The position numbers and the translations under genes are program-made. Source: Anaerolineae bacterium (GTDB taxonomy: Bacteria; Chloroflexota; Anaerolineae; Aggregatilineales; Ch27). From it: a stretch of 64,000 bases of DNA. Under the pieces are notes generated by a model, which saw only the letters and a list, made by a program, of their open reading frames with translations, had not been told where the DNA came from and did not search any database. Shown piece after piece: positions 1 through 9,250 of the stretch (position 1 is the stretch's first letter; each line of letters starts with the position of its first letter). The stretch is taken from positions 1-64,000 of the forward strand of contig JABLXG010000006.1 of the NCBI GenBank assembly GCA_013178165.1. Direction: 5' to 3'.

Positions 1-43
1 TCTTCAATTCCCATGCCACCTGAATCTGTGTTATAGTGTCCAT
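1..43 (-). CDS. IS481-like transposase, N-terminal fragment (cut by window edge)
   Basis: These are the first 14 codons of the transposase, starting at ATG 43 behind AGGAG and continuing out of the window. The change at position 20 relative to copy 2 (CAG versus CAA) is silent in this frame but would change Ser to Gly in the frame that encodes the rest of copy 2. That supports this frame as the true N-terminus. Whether this copy is intact cannot be seen. Confidence 0.6.
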   Translation of the reverse strand, partial: MDTITQIQVAWELK

Positions 44-126
44 CGTGCGGCTCCTGTGATTGGGTTGGTTGTCTCGCAACCACAACAACTTTATCACGGA
101 GTCGCATTTCTATTGAGAATACTGCG
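1..126 (-). mobile_element. IS481-like element, truncated by window edge (copy 1)
   Basis: This is the terminal 126 bp of an insertion sequence. It matches 41755-41880 without gaps, with only three differences that I can see (positions 1, 20 and 67). It carries the transposase start codon at 43 (minus strand), its Shine-Dalgarno AGGAG and the outer inverted repeat. Homology to copy 2 stops after 126, where unique DNA begins 22 bp short of the GH31 stop codon. The rest of the element lies before the window. Family assignment rests on the complete copy at 40932-41880. Confidence 0.85.
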
Positions 127-147
127 CATCCTTGGATTCGAGGGTGC

Positions 148-2655
148 TCAAAAGACCGCACTGAGAGCCTCGAATTCCCGATCGGTGCTGAACGTAATAC
201 AGCCATCCTGCATTTGCCACGCTACCGGGGAGCCATCAAGGCTGATCTGCTGCGGAGGGTGCGCCAGACCGTACAACTGCAGGCGGATCTGCCGGTATCC
301 AGGCACATAGGGGCCCTCGCGCTCCCAGTGCAGGTCAAACTGTTTGGCAGAAGTCGCGCAGGCAAAATGCGACCACCGGAACACCCCCGCTTGATAGTCT
401 TTGCCCTCCCCAGCGTCTTCGTACAGAGGGCTACGGCCATCGCCAGCGTAAACCCGCAAGGTAAGCTCATCGACTACTTTCTCGCCCGTATACAGCATCT
501 CCGGCCAGTGTGGGATAACGCTGCCTGCCCGCGCAAACAACGGCAACTGGTCAAGCGGCGCTTCGACCTGGTAGCGCTTTCCGCCCTTGAATTTCGTCCC
601 GCTCCAGTAGTCGTACCATACCCCCGACGGCAGGCAGACCGTGCGCGTCTGCGCGCCGGGCTCCACAACCGGCGCAACCAGCAGGGTTTCGCCGAGCAGG
701 TAAGCATCATCACAGTCAACCAGATCAGGATCAAGAAGCGCCAGCGGCCTGACAATCGGCCAGCCGTAACGCGCACACTCCGCAAAAGCGGTATACAGGC
801 AGGGCAACAGGCAGTAACGCAGCGCGATGTACTTCCGGCAGATGTCTTCATAGGGCTGGCCGAACGCCCACGGCTCGTGCCGCCCTGTCCACTTTGCAGT
901 GTGCCCCCTGAAGAACGGCAGCAGTATACCGGCCTGTACCCACCGCGTGAACAGCTCACCGTCAGCCTCTCCCGCAAATCCACCGATGTCTGGCCCGGTA
1001 AAGGCCAGCCCGGACATCCCCAGGTTGAGGCACATGCTGATACTGAGCTTGAGGTGATCCCACGTGGAATGATTGTCCGCCGTCCACGACGAAGCGTATC
1101 GCTGCACCCCGGCGTAACCGGAGCGGGTAATCACCAGGTGTCGTCGTTCCGGTTGAAGCCGCTCCAATCCTTCCCTGGTTGCCCGCACCATCTGCATGCC
1201 GTAGACATTGTGGGCGGTGCGATGATCTGCGCTGCGCCCTTCGTAGTCGTGAACAAGATAGTCCGGCGCTTCTTTTAACCGGGCATCTGAACTGAAGATG
1301 GCCGGTTCATTCATGTCGTTCCATACCCCGGCCACGCCTGCCTCCAGCAGATCGCGGTACAGGGTTCCCCACCACTGCCGCACCGCGGGAGCGGTGAAAT
1401 CCGGGAAGTAGCAGTTGCCCGGCCAGACCGGGGCAACAAACAACCGACCGTCGGGATAGCGAAGAAAAGCCCCCTGCGCCAGTCCGTCTCGGCAGACCCG
1501 GTACGACCGATCAACCTTGATGCCCGGATCGATCATCACCACCGTACGGAAACCCGCAGCCTTCAGATCGCTGATTAACCCCGCTGGATTAGGGAAACGC
1601 CGGGGATGCCAGGTAAAGCACCGGAACCCGTCCATGTAGTCAATGTCGAGGTAGATTGCGTCGCAGGGGATTCTGCGCTGGCGGAACTCCCGCGCGATGT
1701 CGCGCACCTCGTCCGCCGACATGTAGCTCCACCGGCTCTGGTGATAACCCAGCGCCCACAACGGCGGCAGGGGCATCCTCCCGGTCAGGCGGGTGTACGC
1801 GCTCAACACGTCCAGTGCGGAAGGGCCAGTGAAAAGCGTGTAACATAGCCCGCCAGCCTCCGCTTCAAAGATCAGCCGGTCTTCCGCTCCCGGCGCCCCA
1901 ACGGCAACCATGCCCCGAACCGGGTTATCCCAGAACAGGCCATAGGCCGATCTGCCGCGCAACCCGACATAGAACGGGATACACAGGTTGATCGGATCGT
2001 TGCCGCGCTGGTACCCGGCAGGATCAGTGTTCCACAGCGCGTACGATCGCCCGCGCAGATTGAAGCCAAAAGCGCGCTCGCCCAGTCCGTGCCCGGTTTC
2101 GTCCGGCATCAGTCGCGCGCTCAGGCGCACCCGCTCACCACTCCAGACTGGCCCTTCGGCATCCGCGTAGATCAGCCGTCCATCTGTGTCGGTGACTGTT
2201 AGCCTCAGATCGGCGCGGGCGACCCGGCAGATGTTCCGCCCCATCCGGATTGCCAGCGCATCCGATTCCTCGGTGACGTTAAAATCACCCGTCTGCGGCC
2301 CATCCTCGACCAGCGCATATGAGAACAACTCCGGCAGGCGACCGTCCGGACTCACCCGCACACGCAGGCAATCTTCCGCCAGCACATCCAGTCTCAGGCA
2401 GCCCTGCCCGGTACGAAAGGTCACACCATGAGTGTCGCGCTCGTACGCTTCCAGCGCTCCCAGCCGCTGCCATGGTCCCACCGGGGCGGCTGGCCGCCCA
2501 AACCGCGCATCCTGGTGTTGCCTGGTGCGCTGATACATCCAGCTCTGCCACGCCGGTCGCAAGCCAATCGACAACAGTTGCGTCACCCATCCCCAGCTTG
2601 CGCCGGTTCGACGTTCGTCAGTCAATGCCGTTGCCCCTTCTTCCGCGAAAGTCAA
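148..2655 (-). CDS. Glycoside hydrolase family 31 alpha-glucosidase/alpha-xylosidase
   Basis: Retaining GH31 enzyme of about 835 residues, expected to release terminal alpha-linked glucose or xylose from oligosaccharides. The N-terminal beta-domain (about 45-270) is followed by a TIM barrel and C-terminal beta domains. The nucleophile signature WNDMNEP places the catalytic Asp at about 447, and the acid/base motif WTADNHS places Asp at about 527. A substrate-loop Arg-Gly-His (RGHTAKW) is also present. No signal peptide is visible, so a cytoplasmic location is likely. The start is TTG 18 bp after the ftsK stop, suggesting co-transcription with ftsK; a later start is possible because the first 45 residues show no family similarity that I recognise. 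An IS element sits 22 bp downstream of the stop. Exact substrate specificity cannot be read from sequence. Confidence 0.93.
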   Translation of the reverse strand: MTFAEEGATALTDERRTGASWGWVTQLLSIGLRPAWQSWMYQRTRQHQDARFGRPAAPVGPWQRLGALEAYERDTHGVTFRTGQGCLRLDVLAEDCLRVRVSPDGRLPELFSYALVEDGPQTGDFNVTEESDALAIRMGRNICRVARADLRLTVTDTDGRLIYADAEGPVWSGERVRLSARLMPDETGHGLGERAFGFNLRGRSYALWNTDPAGYQRGNDPINLCIPFYVGLRGRSAYGLFWDNPVRGMVAVGAPGAEDRLIFEAEAGGLCYTLFTGPSALDVLSAYTRLTGRMPLPPLWALGYHQSRWSYMSADEVRDIAREFRQRRIPCDAIYLDIDYMDGFRCFTWHPRRFPNPAGLISDLKAAGFRTVVMIDPGIKVDRSYRVCRDGLAQGAFLRYPDGRLFVAPVWPGNCYFPDFTAPAVRQWWGTLYRDLLEAGVAGVWNDMNEPAIFSSDARLKEAPDYLVHDYEGRSADHRTAHNVYGMQMVRATREGLERLQPERRHLVITRSGYAGVQRYASSWTADNHSTWDHLKLSISMCLNLGMSGLAFTGPDIGGFAGEADGELFTRWVQAGILLPFFRGHTAKWTGRHEPWAFGQPYEDICRKYIALRYCLLPCLYTAFAECARYGWPIVRPLALLDPDLVDCDDAYLLGETLLVAPVVEPGAQTRTVCLPSGVWYDYWSGTKFKGGKRYQVEAPLDQLPLFARAGSVIPHWPEMLYTGEKVVDELTLRVYAGDGRSPLYEDAGEGKDYQAGVFRWSHFACATSAKQFDLHWEREGPYVPGYRQIRLQLYGLAHPPQQISLDGSPVAWQMQDGCITFSTDREFEALSAVF

Positions 2656-2673
2656 AGACCCGCGTTGCCTGCC

Positions 2674-5355
2674 TCAGTCGTCCCGTCGCACGCGCTTCTC
2701 AACCAGATTCCGGAACGGGTCCTCGCCGGGCTTATAAAGGACCTCGCGGGTTCGCCCGCCACTCTTGGCCGCACCAATGATCCCCAATTCCTCCAGCAGA
2801 TCCATCAGCCGCGCTGCGCGGGGATACCCCAGCCCCATCCGCCGCTGAATCAGGGAGGCAGAGGCTTCGCCCGCTTCAACGACAATCCGGATCGCTTCTT
2901 CCAGCATCGGGTCAGTTTCGGAAAGTATCTCCCGGCGCGTCATGCCCCGCTCCCAGGGGGCAATGGTGCGTGCTGGCATCACTCCAGCCTCGACCTGCTG
3001 GTGCAGCCACTGCTTCCAGTAGGTCAGCACCCGCTCCAGTTCCTCATCAGAAACATAACAGCCTTGCAGGCGCTGCGGACCGGCAGCGTCTGCCGCCTGA
3101 TAGAGCATATCGCCGCGCCCCATCAGGGTTTCCGCCCCAACCGTGTCCAGGATCACCCGGGAATCCACCCCGGACGCTACCGCAAATGAAATCCGCGCCG
3201 GGAAGTTCGCCTTGATCAGACCGGTGATCACATCCACCGAGGGGCGCTGCGTGGCCACAATCAAATGAATCCCCACTGCCCGCGCCATCTGCGCCAGCCG
3301 GGCCAGCGTCTTTTCCGTCTCATCAGGCCGGGAAAGCATCAGATCACCGATCTCGTCAAAGATGATCACAATGTAGGGTAGATGCTCGTCCATCCGGCGC
3401 TTGCCAAGCGCCCGGTTATAGCTCTCAATATTGCGCGCCGCCGCCACTTCCAACAATTTATAGCGCCGATCCATCTCACGTGTGGCCCAGCGTAGCACAC
3501 CCAGAATGCGCTCCTGGTCGTACTCCACCGGTCCCAGCAGGTGAGGCAGGCCGTTGAAGCGCGTCAGCTCAACCATCTTGGGATCGAGCAGGACGAGTTT
3601 GAGACGATCCGGCAGGTTGTTCATCACCAGCGCGGTCGCCATCGCGGTGAGCGCAACCGATTTGCCTGACCCGGTCGTGCCAGCGACAAGCAAGTGAGGC
3701 ATCGACGCCAGATCAGCTACAAACGACTCCCCGGAGACATCGCGGCCCAGCGGCAGCGCCAGCGGCGATTTGCGCGCCCGGTAGAAGTTGACGCTTTCCA
3801 TCACGCCGCGCAGCGAAACGATGCTTGGACGCTTGTTGGGCACCTCAACGCCAATATACGAATGTCCCGGGACCGGCGCCTGAATACGCAGGCGTTGCGC
3901 TGACAGCGCCAGCGCCAGGTCTCTTTCCAGGGTAGTGATCCGGTTGACCCTTACACGCTGCAGGAAACGCTCCCCATCCTCCATCACCATCTCTTTGAAG
4001 GGCTGTACGGCATACTGGGTGACAACCGGACCGATCTTGACATCCACAACTTCTACATGAATGTCAAACTCCCGCAACGTATCTTCAATGATACGGGCGT
4101 TGGTATTGATTTCCTCGTCCGTCGGCCGGTTGAGATCGTTGTCTTCCAGCAGGTCATAGGGCGGCAACCCCTCCTCACGTCGGCCAACCCGCCGTTCCTC
4201 CTGCAGGTCTTCAACGCGAAACTCACGCACCAGCCGCCCATAGGCGTCGCGAACCTGACGCGCCCGCGTGGTCGGCTTGTGCACCGGCATGGCCACAGCC
4301 CATCTCCCCGGCTCTTCCCCGTTGGTGCGGGGCACGATAGACGGGCGCTCGCCCGGCGGCCCCGGCGAACTGAGACCGCGATCGACCTTGTCCGGGTCAG
4401 GCTGGATGTAGGACGGGAGGGCAGAGGAATACAGGTCATCCTCTTCGTCGCCCTCATCGTCGCCTTCATTGAAATCATCATCCTCCGGCGCCAGAGGGCG
4501 GACATGCCCCGCTCCAGCGAACTGGCTGCGATCGACAACAGATGGTCGGCGACGCAGAGACGAAGCTTCAGGTCCAGCCTGCGGTTGATCTTCTGGTGTC
4601 TCTTTCCCGGCTTCCCTGGCCAGCCGTTCAGCGCGCTGTTCAAGGGTCTCCGCTGTGCGGGTCAACCTGGCGATGCCCCATTCCAGGGCGATGTCAAGAT
4701 GTTGCCGGCGCAGGCCGGCCGCCCGGCTGACGGCAATGAGAAACACGATTCCGTACACAACGGTCGCCGTAATAGGATCAAACAGCCCGGCGATCATCTG
4801 ACTGAAAGCCCAGCCGACATACCCTCCACCGCCCCCTGCTCGTGCCAGCGCACGCGGCTCCGGATCGTTGGCCAGCAGATGCAATAACGCCAGCAGGGAA
4901 AGAAAGCTCACCTCAAGAGCCAGAATCCGCGACCAGGGAAAGCGCAGAACAACACCAAACTGCGGCAACAGCAAGATCACGCCCAGCGCGAGAATGCCCA
5001 GCGCCACCACGACCCCGCCATAGCCAAACAACTGGCGGATGGCCTGCGCCCAGCTGCCGGTCAGGGAGGCATCCGGCGAGAAATTCAGCAGCGCCAGCAG
5101 CGACACCACGCCGAAAACGATCAACAACACTGCCGCAACTTCACTGGAGCCTGGCGGCAGGGCATCCAGAAAATCCCGCACCCGGCCCGGCATTGCCCGG
5201 ACCCGTGCCAGAAAGCCCCCCTTGAACGCTCCGCCCCTGCCCCTCGATCGCGTTCCCGGTCGGGGCGCGCCAGAAGACTTCTGGAATTTCGTCTTAAGCG
5301 CGTCGAGGGCAGTGCGCCAGACGGACGATTGGTGAGTTGGTTGTTTGCCTGCCAT
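2674..5355 (-). CDS. ftsK: DNA translocase FtsK/SpoIIIE
   Basis: Septal, hexameric ATP-driven DNA pump that clears and aligns chromosome termini during division. At 893 aa it has an N-terminal membrane domain with about four hydrophobic helices (about 55-210), an acidic/proline-rich linker (about 250-390), and the RecA-like motor with Walker A GTTGSGKS (Lys at about 565) and Walker B IIFDEIGDLM. A C-terminal winged-helix gamma domain (about 825-880) has the typical RRMGLGYPRAARLMD signature that reads KOPS/SRS-type DNA. ATG 5355 is preceded by a modest AGG. The linker is short compared with E. coli FtsK, as is normal outside Proteobacteria. It is first in a two-gene unit with the GH31 gene. 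Confidence 0.97.
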   Translation of the reverse strand: MAGKQPTHQSSVWRTALDALKTKFQKSSGAPRPGTRSRGRGGAFKGGFLARVRAMPGRVRDFLDALPPGSSEVAAVLLIVFGVVSLLALLNFSPDASLTGSWAQAIRQLFGYGGVVVALGILALGVILLLPQFGVVLRFPWSRILALEVSFLSLLALLHLLANDPEPRALARAGGGGGYVGWAFSQMIAGLFDPITATVVYGIVFLIAVSRAAGLRRQHLDIALEWGIARLTRTAETLEQRAERLAREAGKETPEDQPQAGPEASSLRRRPSVVDRSQFAGAGHVRPLAPEDDDFNEGDDEGDEEDDLYSSALPSYIQPDPDKVDRGLSSPGPPGERPSIVPRTNGEEPGRWAVAMPVHKPTTRARQVRDAYGRLVREFRVEDLQEERRVGRREEGLPPYDLLEDNDLNRPTDEEINTNARIIEDTLREFDIHVEVVDVKIGPVVTQYAVQPFKEMVMEDGERFLQRVRVNRITTLERDLALALSAQRLRIQAPVPGHSYIGVEVPNKRPSIVSLRGVMESVNFYRARKSPLALPLGRDVSGESFVADLASMPHLLVAGTTGSGKSVALTAMATALVMNNLPDRLKLVLLDPKMVELTRFNGLPHLLGPVEYDQERILGVLRWATREMDRRYKLLEVAAARNIESYNRALGKRRMDEHLPYIVIIFDEIGDLMLSRPDETEKTLARLAQMARAVGIHLIVATQRPSVDVITGLIKANFPARISFAVASGVDSRVILDTVGAETLMGRGDMLYQAADAAGPQRLQGCYVSDEELERVLTYWKQWLHQQVEAGVMPARTIAPWERGMTRREILSETDPMLEEAIRIVVEAGEASASLIQRRMGLGYPRAARLMDLLEELGIIGAAKSGGRTREVLYKPGEDPFRNLVEKRVRRDD

Positions 5356-5475
5356 GAGAACCTGCCACTAACAATCACCCGGTTCGCAATTCATCATCAC
5401 CAGCACCCAGTCGGAGTTCACCATTCCGCCGTCATCATAGCACATCTGTTCCAGCAAGCAATCCTACAACAAACA

Positions 5476-5508
5476 GGCCGCACTCTGCCAGAAATGTCGA
5501 GCGCGGCC
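5476..5508 (-). terminator. Rho-independent terminator of the S1-domain gene
   Basis: Inverted repeat GGCCGCaCTC (5476-5485) with GAGcGCGGCC (5499-5508). Read on the minus strand it is followed by the T-rich tail TGTTTGTTG. It lies between the S1-domain gene stop (5534) and the ftsK start (5355), so ftsK should have its own promoter in 5356-5475; I see no clear consensus there. Confidence 0.7.
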
Positions 5509-5533
5509 CCGAAAACCACCCGTACAGCAAAGA

Positions 5534-6535
5534 TCATTTTGCGCTCAAGTCCCGAAGGCTTAACCCCAAGCGGCGGGATGGGCCGTCAATGTTAAGAATC
5601 CTGGCCTGCACCACCTGGCTTTCGCTAACCACATTACGCGGATGCAGGAAGTGCCCTTCCGCCAGTTCCGAAATGTGGATCAGCCCTTCCAATCCCTCTT
5701 CGATACAGGCAAAAGCGCCAAAATCAACTACGTTTGTGATCACCCCACGGACGATCTGGCCGACGTGGTAACGCTCATGGACGGTTTCCCACGGATCCGG
5801 TTGCAAGCGCTTGATGCTCAGGGCGACCCGACCAAGCTCCTTGTTGACATCCATGACATAGACGGTGACCTGTTGGCCTCGCTTGACCACGTCGCCTGGA
5901 TGCCCCACCCGTCCCCAGCTCAATTCCGAGATATGGATCAGGCCCTCCACACCGCCCAGGTCAACAAACACGCCAAAATCGCAGACGTTGGTCACCACGC
6001 CGGTGCATTTATCACCTGGCTTCAAGTTGTCCAGCACAGCGGCCCGCGTACCTGGCCTCACCTGAGCGGCGCGCTCAGAGAAGATCAGGCGATTCTGAGC
6101 CTCGTCAAGTTCGATCACTCGTAGGACAAGATGCCGGCCAGTATAAGCCGCGAGTTCCTGGCGGCGAACGACCTCGTTGGTAATCGCCGGGAAGTCCACT
6201 AACTGGCTGGCCGGCACAAAGCCGCGCAGGCTCTTCCACTGTACCAGCAATCCCCCGCGATTGTTGCCGATAACCGGCAGTTCTAACGACGTATCCGATG
6301 CCATGATCTGGCGGATTTCCTGCCAGTCTGACGAGCTGGGATAGTCCCGTTCCTCCGCAAAGCTGGCAGTCTCCCGTTCGGCTACAGCCAATCCTGCGTA
6401 CCAGTCATCCCCTGTCCGGTTCATCTCCTCGGCAGGTAGCATCTCGCCTTCCCGCAATAATGCCGACCAATAAGCCTCATCGATCGCCGGCGGCGATGAC
6501 ATCCCCCGTTCTCCCCGAAAAGTCGCGTTTGACAT
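5534..6535 (-). CDS. S1 RNA-binding domain protein (ribosomal protein S1 homologue)
   Basis: A 333-residue protein with three tandem S1 OB-fold domains (about 75-165, 172-245 and 257-333); the last two carry the classic GVFVDLGGVEGLIHISEL-type core. Such proteins bind mRNA on the 30S subunit and help translation initiation. It is shorter than E. coli S1 (six domains) and resembles the three- or four-domain forms of Gram-positives and Chloroflexota. I chose ATG 6535 because AGGAGGAAGG lies just upstream; an in-frame start further upstream would fall in the 5' leader. A near-perfect sigma-70 promoter and a terminator bracket it, so it is a single-gene transcription unit. Confidence 0.9.
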   Translation of the reverse strand: MSNATFRGERGMSSPPAIDEAYWSALLREGEMLPAEEMNRTGDDWYAGLAVAERETASFAEERDYPSSSDWQEIRQIMASDTSLELPVIGNNRGGLLVQWKSLRGFVPASQLVDFPAITNEVVRRQELAAYTGRHLVLRVIELDEAQNRLIFSERAAQVRPGTRAAVLDNLKPGDKCTGVVTNVCDFGVFVDLGGVEGLIHISELSWGRVGHPGDVVKRGQQVTVYVMDVNKELGRVALSIKRLQPDPWETVHERYHVGQIVRGVITNVVDFGAFACIEEGLEGLIHISELAEGHFLHPRNVVSESQVVQARILNIDGPSRRLGLSLRDLSAK

Positions 6536-6616
6536 CAATCCATCCTTCCTCCTGTGGTACTTCCACTGAACAGGTGTTAAGTACACACGATAAGACCACA
6601 GATTGGGGCAGAGGCC

Positions 6617-6645
6617 ATTATAGAAATAGCCTAGCACACTGTCAA
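6617..6645 (-). promoter_or_regulatory. Consensus sigma-70 promoter for the S1-domain gene
   Basis: On the minus strand TTGACA (6645-6640), a 17-bp spacer and TATAAT (6622-6617) match the bacterial housekeeping consensus at all 12 positions. The start site should be near 6610, giving a leader of about 75 nt before ATG 6535. This fits a highly expressed translation gene. Confidence 0.85.
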
Positions 6646-6675
6646 AAACGCCCTACGACCGGATTAACCGGCTGG

Positions 6676-8610
6676 TTACTGCATCGCTTCCGTTTCCTTC
6701 TCCATCTCGATCAGAATGCGGGCGACCTCCTCAATGGCCGCTCGCTGCTTACGATAGAGATCGGCCTCGCTCATCGCCAAGCGCTTGGCCACATCGCGGA
6801 CCCGGTAGCCCTGGATGAAGCGCAGTTCAACGATATTATACAGGGTCCATTCAGTCTGTGTCATACTGCGCTCGCCAGCGGGGCGCATCCGGCTCACCGC
6901 CTCCTGCAATACCGCCCGTAAGGCGCGTGTCGGATTGTTGCCATTCTCCTGCAGAGCTGCCCGGACTACACCCAGTTGCAGCAGCTCGCTCTGTGTCAGG
7001 CGCGGCCCACCCCAGTAATCGCGCAGGGCGTCCCGCACGGCGCTGACAAAACCGGGCTTCGGTTCCGTCGAAGTACGCACCTCCGCCTTGATCAGGGCCG
7101 GAAAGTCGCCGTAACGGGCAGTATCCCGCAGACGCTGGATTGCCTCCATCTCCGGCAACAATCGCTCCAGAGCGGTAAAGACCTCGGTTTGCAGGATCTG
7201 GTCGTCCAGCGCTTGGGCGACCTGTTCCACCAGCATCTCGAACACCCGCTGCTCTTCAGGCGTCAGGTCGAATTCCGACGCGCGCGCCTGTACCCCCAGC
7301 ACGCCAAGCAGACGCCCTTCCTGGCCGTTGCCGTTCGATCCACTCTGCGGATATCGCGCGCTGTACAGGGGCACCACCCAGAAATCGTGCCAGGAATAAA
7401 CTGTAGCTATGCCATTGGCATTGCTCCGCAGCTGTCGCAGCAATTCGTCGCCATCATCCCACAGGGCGTCCGGCTGCCATCCGCCGACCGATTCGCTCAC
7501 CCGTATCTGCTCGCCATCCAGCGTGGCGATAAAGGCTACCGGCACCTGTACCAGATCGCACACTGCCGCCAGCAGGGCTTCAAAGAGCTGATGCAGATCG
7601 TTGTGGGTCAGGAGACGGTGTGCCACATCCTGCAACATCTGCACCTGCGCCTGTTCATCGGGGTAAACCAGGTAGCGTTCCAGGCGGGGCAAGAACAGGG
7701 TTACCATCCATTGCCAGAACATCACCATCGCCACCGCCGCAAAGAGCATGAACTCATCGCCTGGCAGTCCCAGGATGCGCCCGGCCTGGGGCACGTACAA
7801 TACGATGAGCAGCACCAGAATCCCCGCAAACGGCCCCCGCAGGAAGAAGCTGAGCAGCTCCGCCTTGACCACCCGATCGGGAATGTTCGAACCAAAGAAC
7901 GACAGCGGATAGGCGATGAACAGCAGCATCAGGGCAATGCCCAGATTATTCAGGTTGACCAGCAACCAGAACAACACCGGGGAAGTTGACGAATCAGGGA
8001 ACAACAGCGAATAAGGGAAGATGCCGATAGCGGGCAGGGTGAATGAATATAACAGGTATCCCATCCGCCGGTGTGTGTAGGTCGTCAGGCATCGTCTCCG
8101 CGCTCGCAACACGTTGTACACAGAAACAACTATTGCGATCACGAAGTACAGAACATACACCGGGAACATTGGCCCGGCCTGCAGGTATGCCGCCGGACCT
8201 GGCACCAGCCCATAGACCAGCAGGTCGGTAGTCAGCGCCATCACCGCGAATGTTGCGCTGAGCAGATACAACAGCCGCACCACCCGCCGCCGCCGCCCGC
8301 GCGATACCAGCCCTGTCGTCGCCAGCAGAGCATCTGAGAGATGAAACATAGCTGCCGGCGCAAATGCGATACCCACCCACTGCACCCGCAGCCAGTTGCG
8401 CAGGGAGAGGAGTGTCGGGCTGAGGGCGACAAAGACATCGATCAGGGAAACAACCGTCACACACGCCAGTAACAAACTGGATGCACGCACTACCCTGGAG
8501 CGCTGATTGCGCGACAGGTTGTACAGTAACATAGACGCCCCAACGATCACGATGATCGCTGACAGCGTTTCATTGGTCACCTGCAGAAAACGTTCCAGAG
8601 ACAATGACAT
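6676..8610 (-). CDS. Membrane protein with 7-8 TM helices, GAF domain and C-terminal HTH
   Basis: A 644-residue protein. The N-terminal half (about 10-310) holds seven or eight hydrophobic helices resembling the 7TM sensor part of some histidine kinases. A GAF-like domain follows (about 330-465), then a helical linker. The C-terminus (about 580-640) looks like a sigma-70 region 4 type helix-turn-helix (VRDVAKRLAMSEADLY). No histidine-kinase, cyclase or phosphatase catalytic motif is visible. I infer a membrane-anchored one-component regulator sensing a small ligand. ATG 8610 avoids a 32-bp overlap with the upstream acetyltransferase gene that a TTG at 8658 would create; neither has a strong ribosome-binding site. 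It probably forms an operon with the GNAT gene (16-bp gap). Confidence 0.65.
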   Translation of the reverse strand: MSLSLERFLQVTNETLSAIIVIVGASMLLYNLSRNQRSRVVRASSLLLACVTVVSLIDVFVALSPTLLSLRNWLRVQWVGIAFAPAAMFHLSDALLATTGLVSRGRRRRVVRLLYLLSATFAVMALTTDLLVYGLVPGPAAYLQAGPMFPVYVLYFVIAIVVSVYNVLRARRRCLTTYTHRRMGYLLYSFTLPAIGIFPYSLLFPDSSTSPVLFWLLVNLNNLGIALMLLFIAYPLSFFGSNIPDRVVKAELLSFFLRGPFAGILVLLIVLYVPQAGRILGLPGDEFMLFAAVAMVMFWQWMVTLFLPRLERYLVYPDEQAQVQMLQDVAHRLLTHNDLHQLFEALLAAVCDLVQVPVAFIATLDGEQIRVSESVGGWQPDALWDDGDELLRQLRSNANGIATVYSWHDFWVVPLYSARYPQSGSNGNGQEGRLLGVLGVQARASEFDLTPEEQRVFEMLVEQVAQALDDQILQTEVFTALERLLPEMEAIQRLRDTARYGDFPALIKAEVRTSTEPKPGFVSAVRDALRDYWGGPRLTQSELLQLGVVRAALQENGNNPTRALRAVLQEAVSRMRPAGERSMTQTEWTLYNIVELRFIQGYRVRDVAKRLAMSEADLYRKQRAAIEEVARILIEMEKETEAMQ

Positions 8611-8626
8611 TCCCAACCAGCCCGAA

Positions 8627-9202
8627 CTACCGCAGACTTTGTGTAAAGAACAGGGCAATATCCTGGTTCGGATAGTAACGATCGTTGAAGCCGCACAGTG
8701 TCAGCCCGTGCCGCTGGCAGAAGGCTATCGCCGGGTGATTCTTGGTCTGGGTTTCGACCGTGATCCGGGCCAGGTTACTGGCCCTGGCCCATTGCTGCGC
8801 CTCGTGCAGCAGAGTGCTCCCCAACCGCTGCCGCCGCAGAGGACGGTCAACCACCAGCTGGCGAACCCAGGCAGTCCCACAGGCATGGTCCGGACGGATG
8901 AGCACATATCCGGCAATGCGCTCCCCGACTTCCGCGACCAGCAAACACTCACCAGACTGGATCGCCGCCTCCATAACTGTGGAATCATGAGGGGTAATGA
9001 TCGGCATCGAACGTGGTAGGCGCACTGTTCGGAAGCTGTAGACCAGCGCGCCCTGGTCCTCGCGTGCCTCAACCTGCCAGACATAGTCGCTGGACGAGGA
9101 ATGATCAAGCAACAGGCACGGCGGGAGATCCTGCTCTTCGGCAGGACGGATAAGGATATGCCCGCCACCTTCCAGTACCAACGGTTCGCCTGGGGCACTC
9201 AT
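8627..9202 (-). CDS. GNAT-family N-acetyltransferase
   Basis: A 191-residue Gcn5-related acetyltransferase, transferring acetyl from acetyl-CoA to an amine. Beta4/alpha3 motif A is seen as VRQLVVDRPLRRQRLGSTLL (about 115-135), with the RRQRLG pyrophosphate-binding loop, and a C-terminal segment with FCQRHGLTLCGF typical of RimI-like members. The substrate (protein N-terminus, polyamine or antibiotic) cannot be predicted. ATG 9202 is the first start; no strong Shine-Dalgarno. It lies 48 bp after the kinase gene and 16 bp before the membrane regulator, all co-directional. Confidence 0.85.
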   Translation of the reverse strand: MSAPGEPLVLEGGGHILIRPAEEQDLPPCLLLDHSSSSDYVWQVEAREDQGALVYSFRTVRLPRSMPIITPHDSTVMEAAIQSGECLLVAEVGERIAGYVLIRPDHACGTAWVRQLVVDRPLRRQRLGSTLLHEAQQWARASNLARITVETQTKNHPAIAFCQRHGLTLCGFNDRYYPNQDIALFFTQSLR

Positions 9203-9250
9203 AGTTCACACCGGTTACAGACCACACAGCCTACCAGCGACTGCTCCTGC

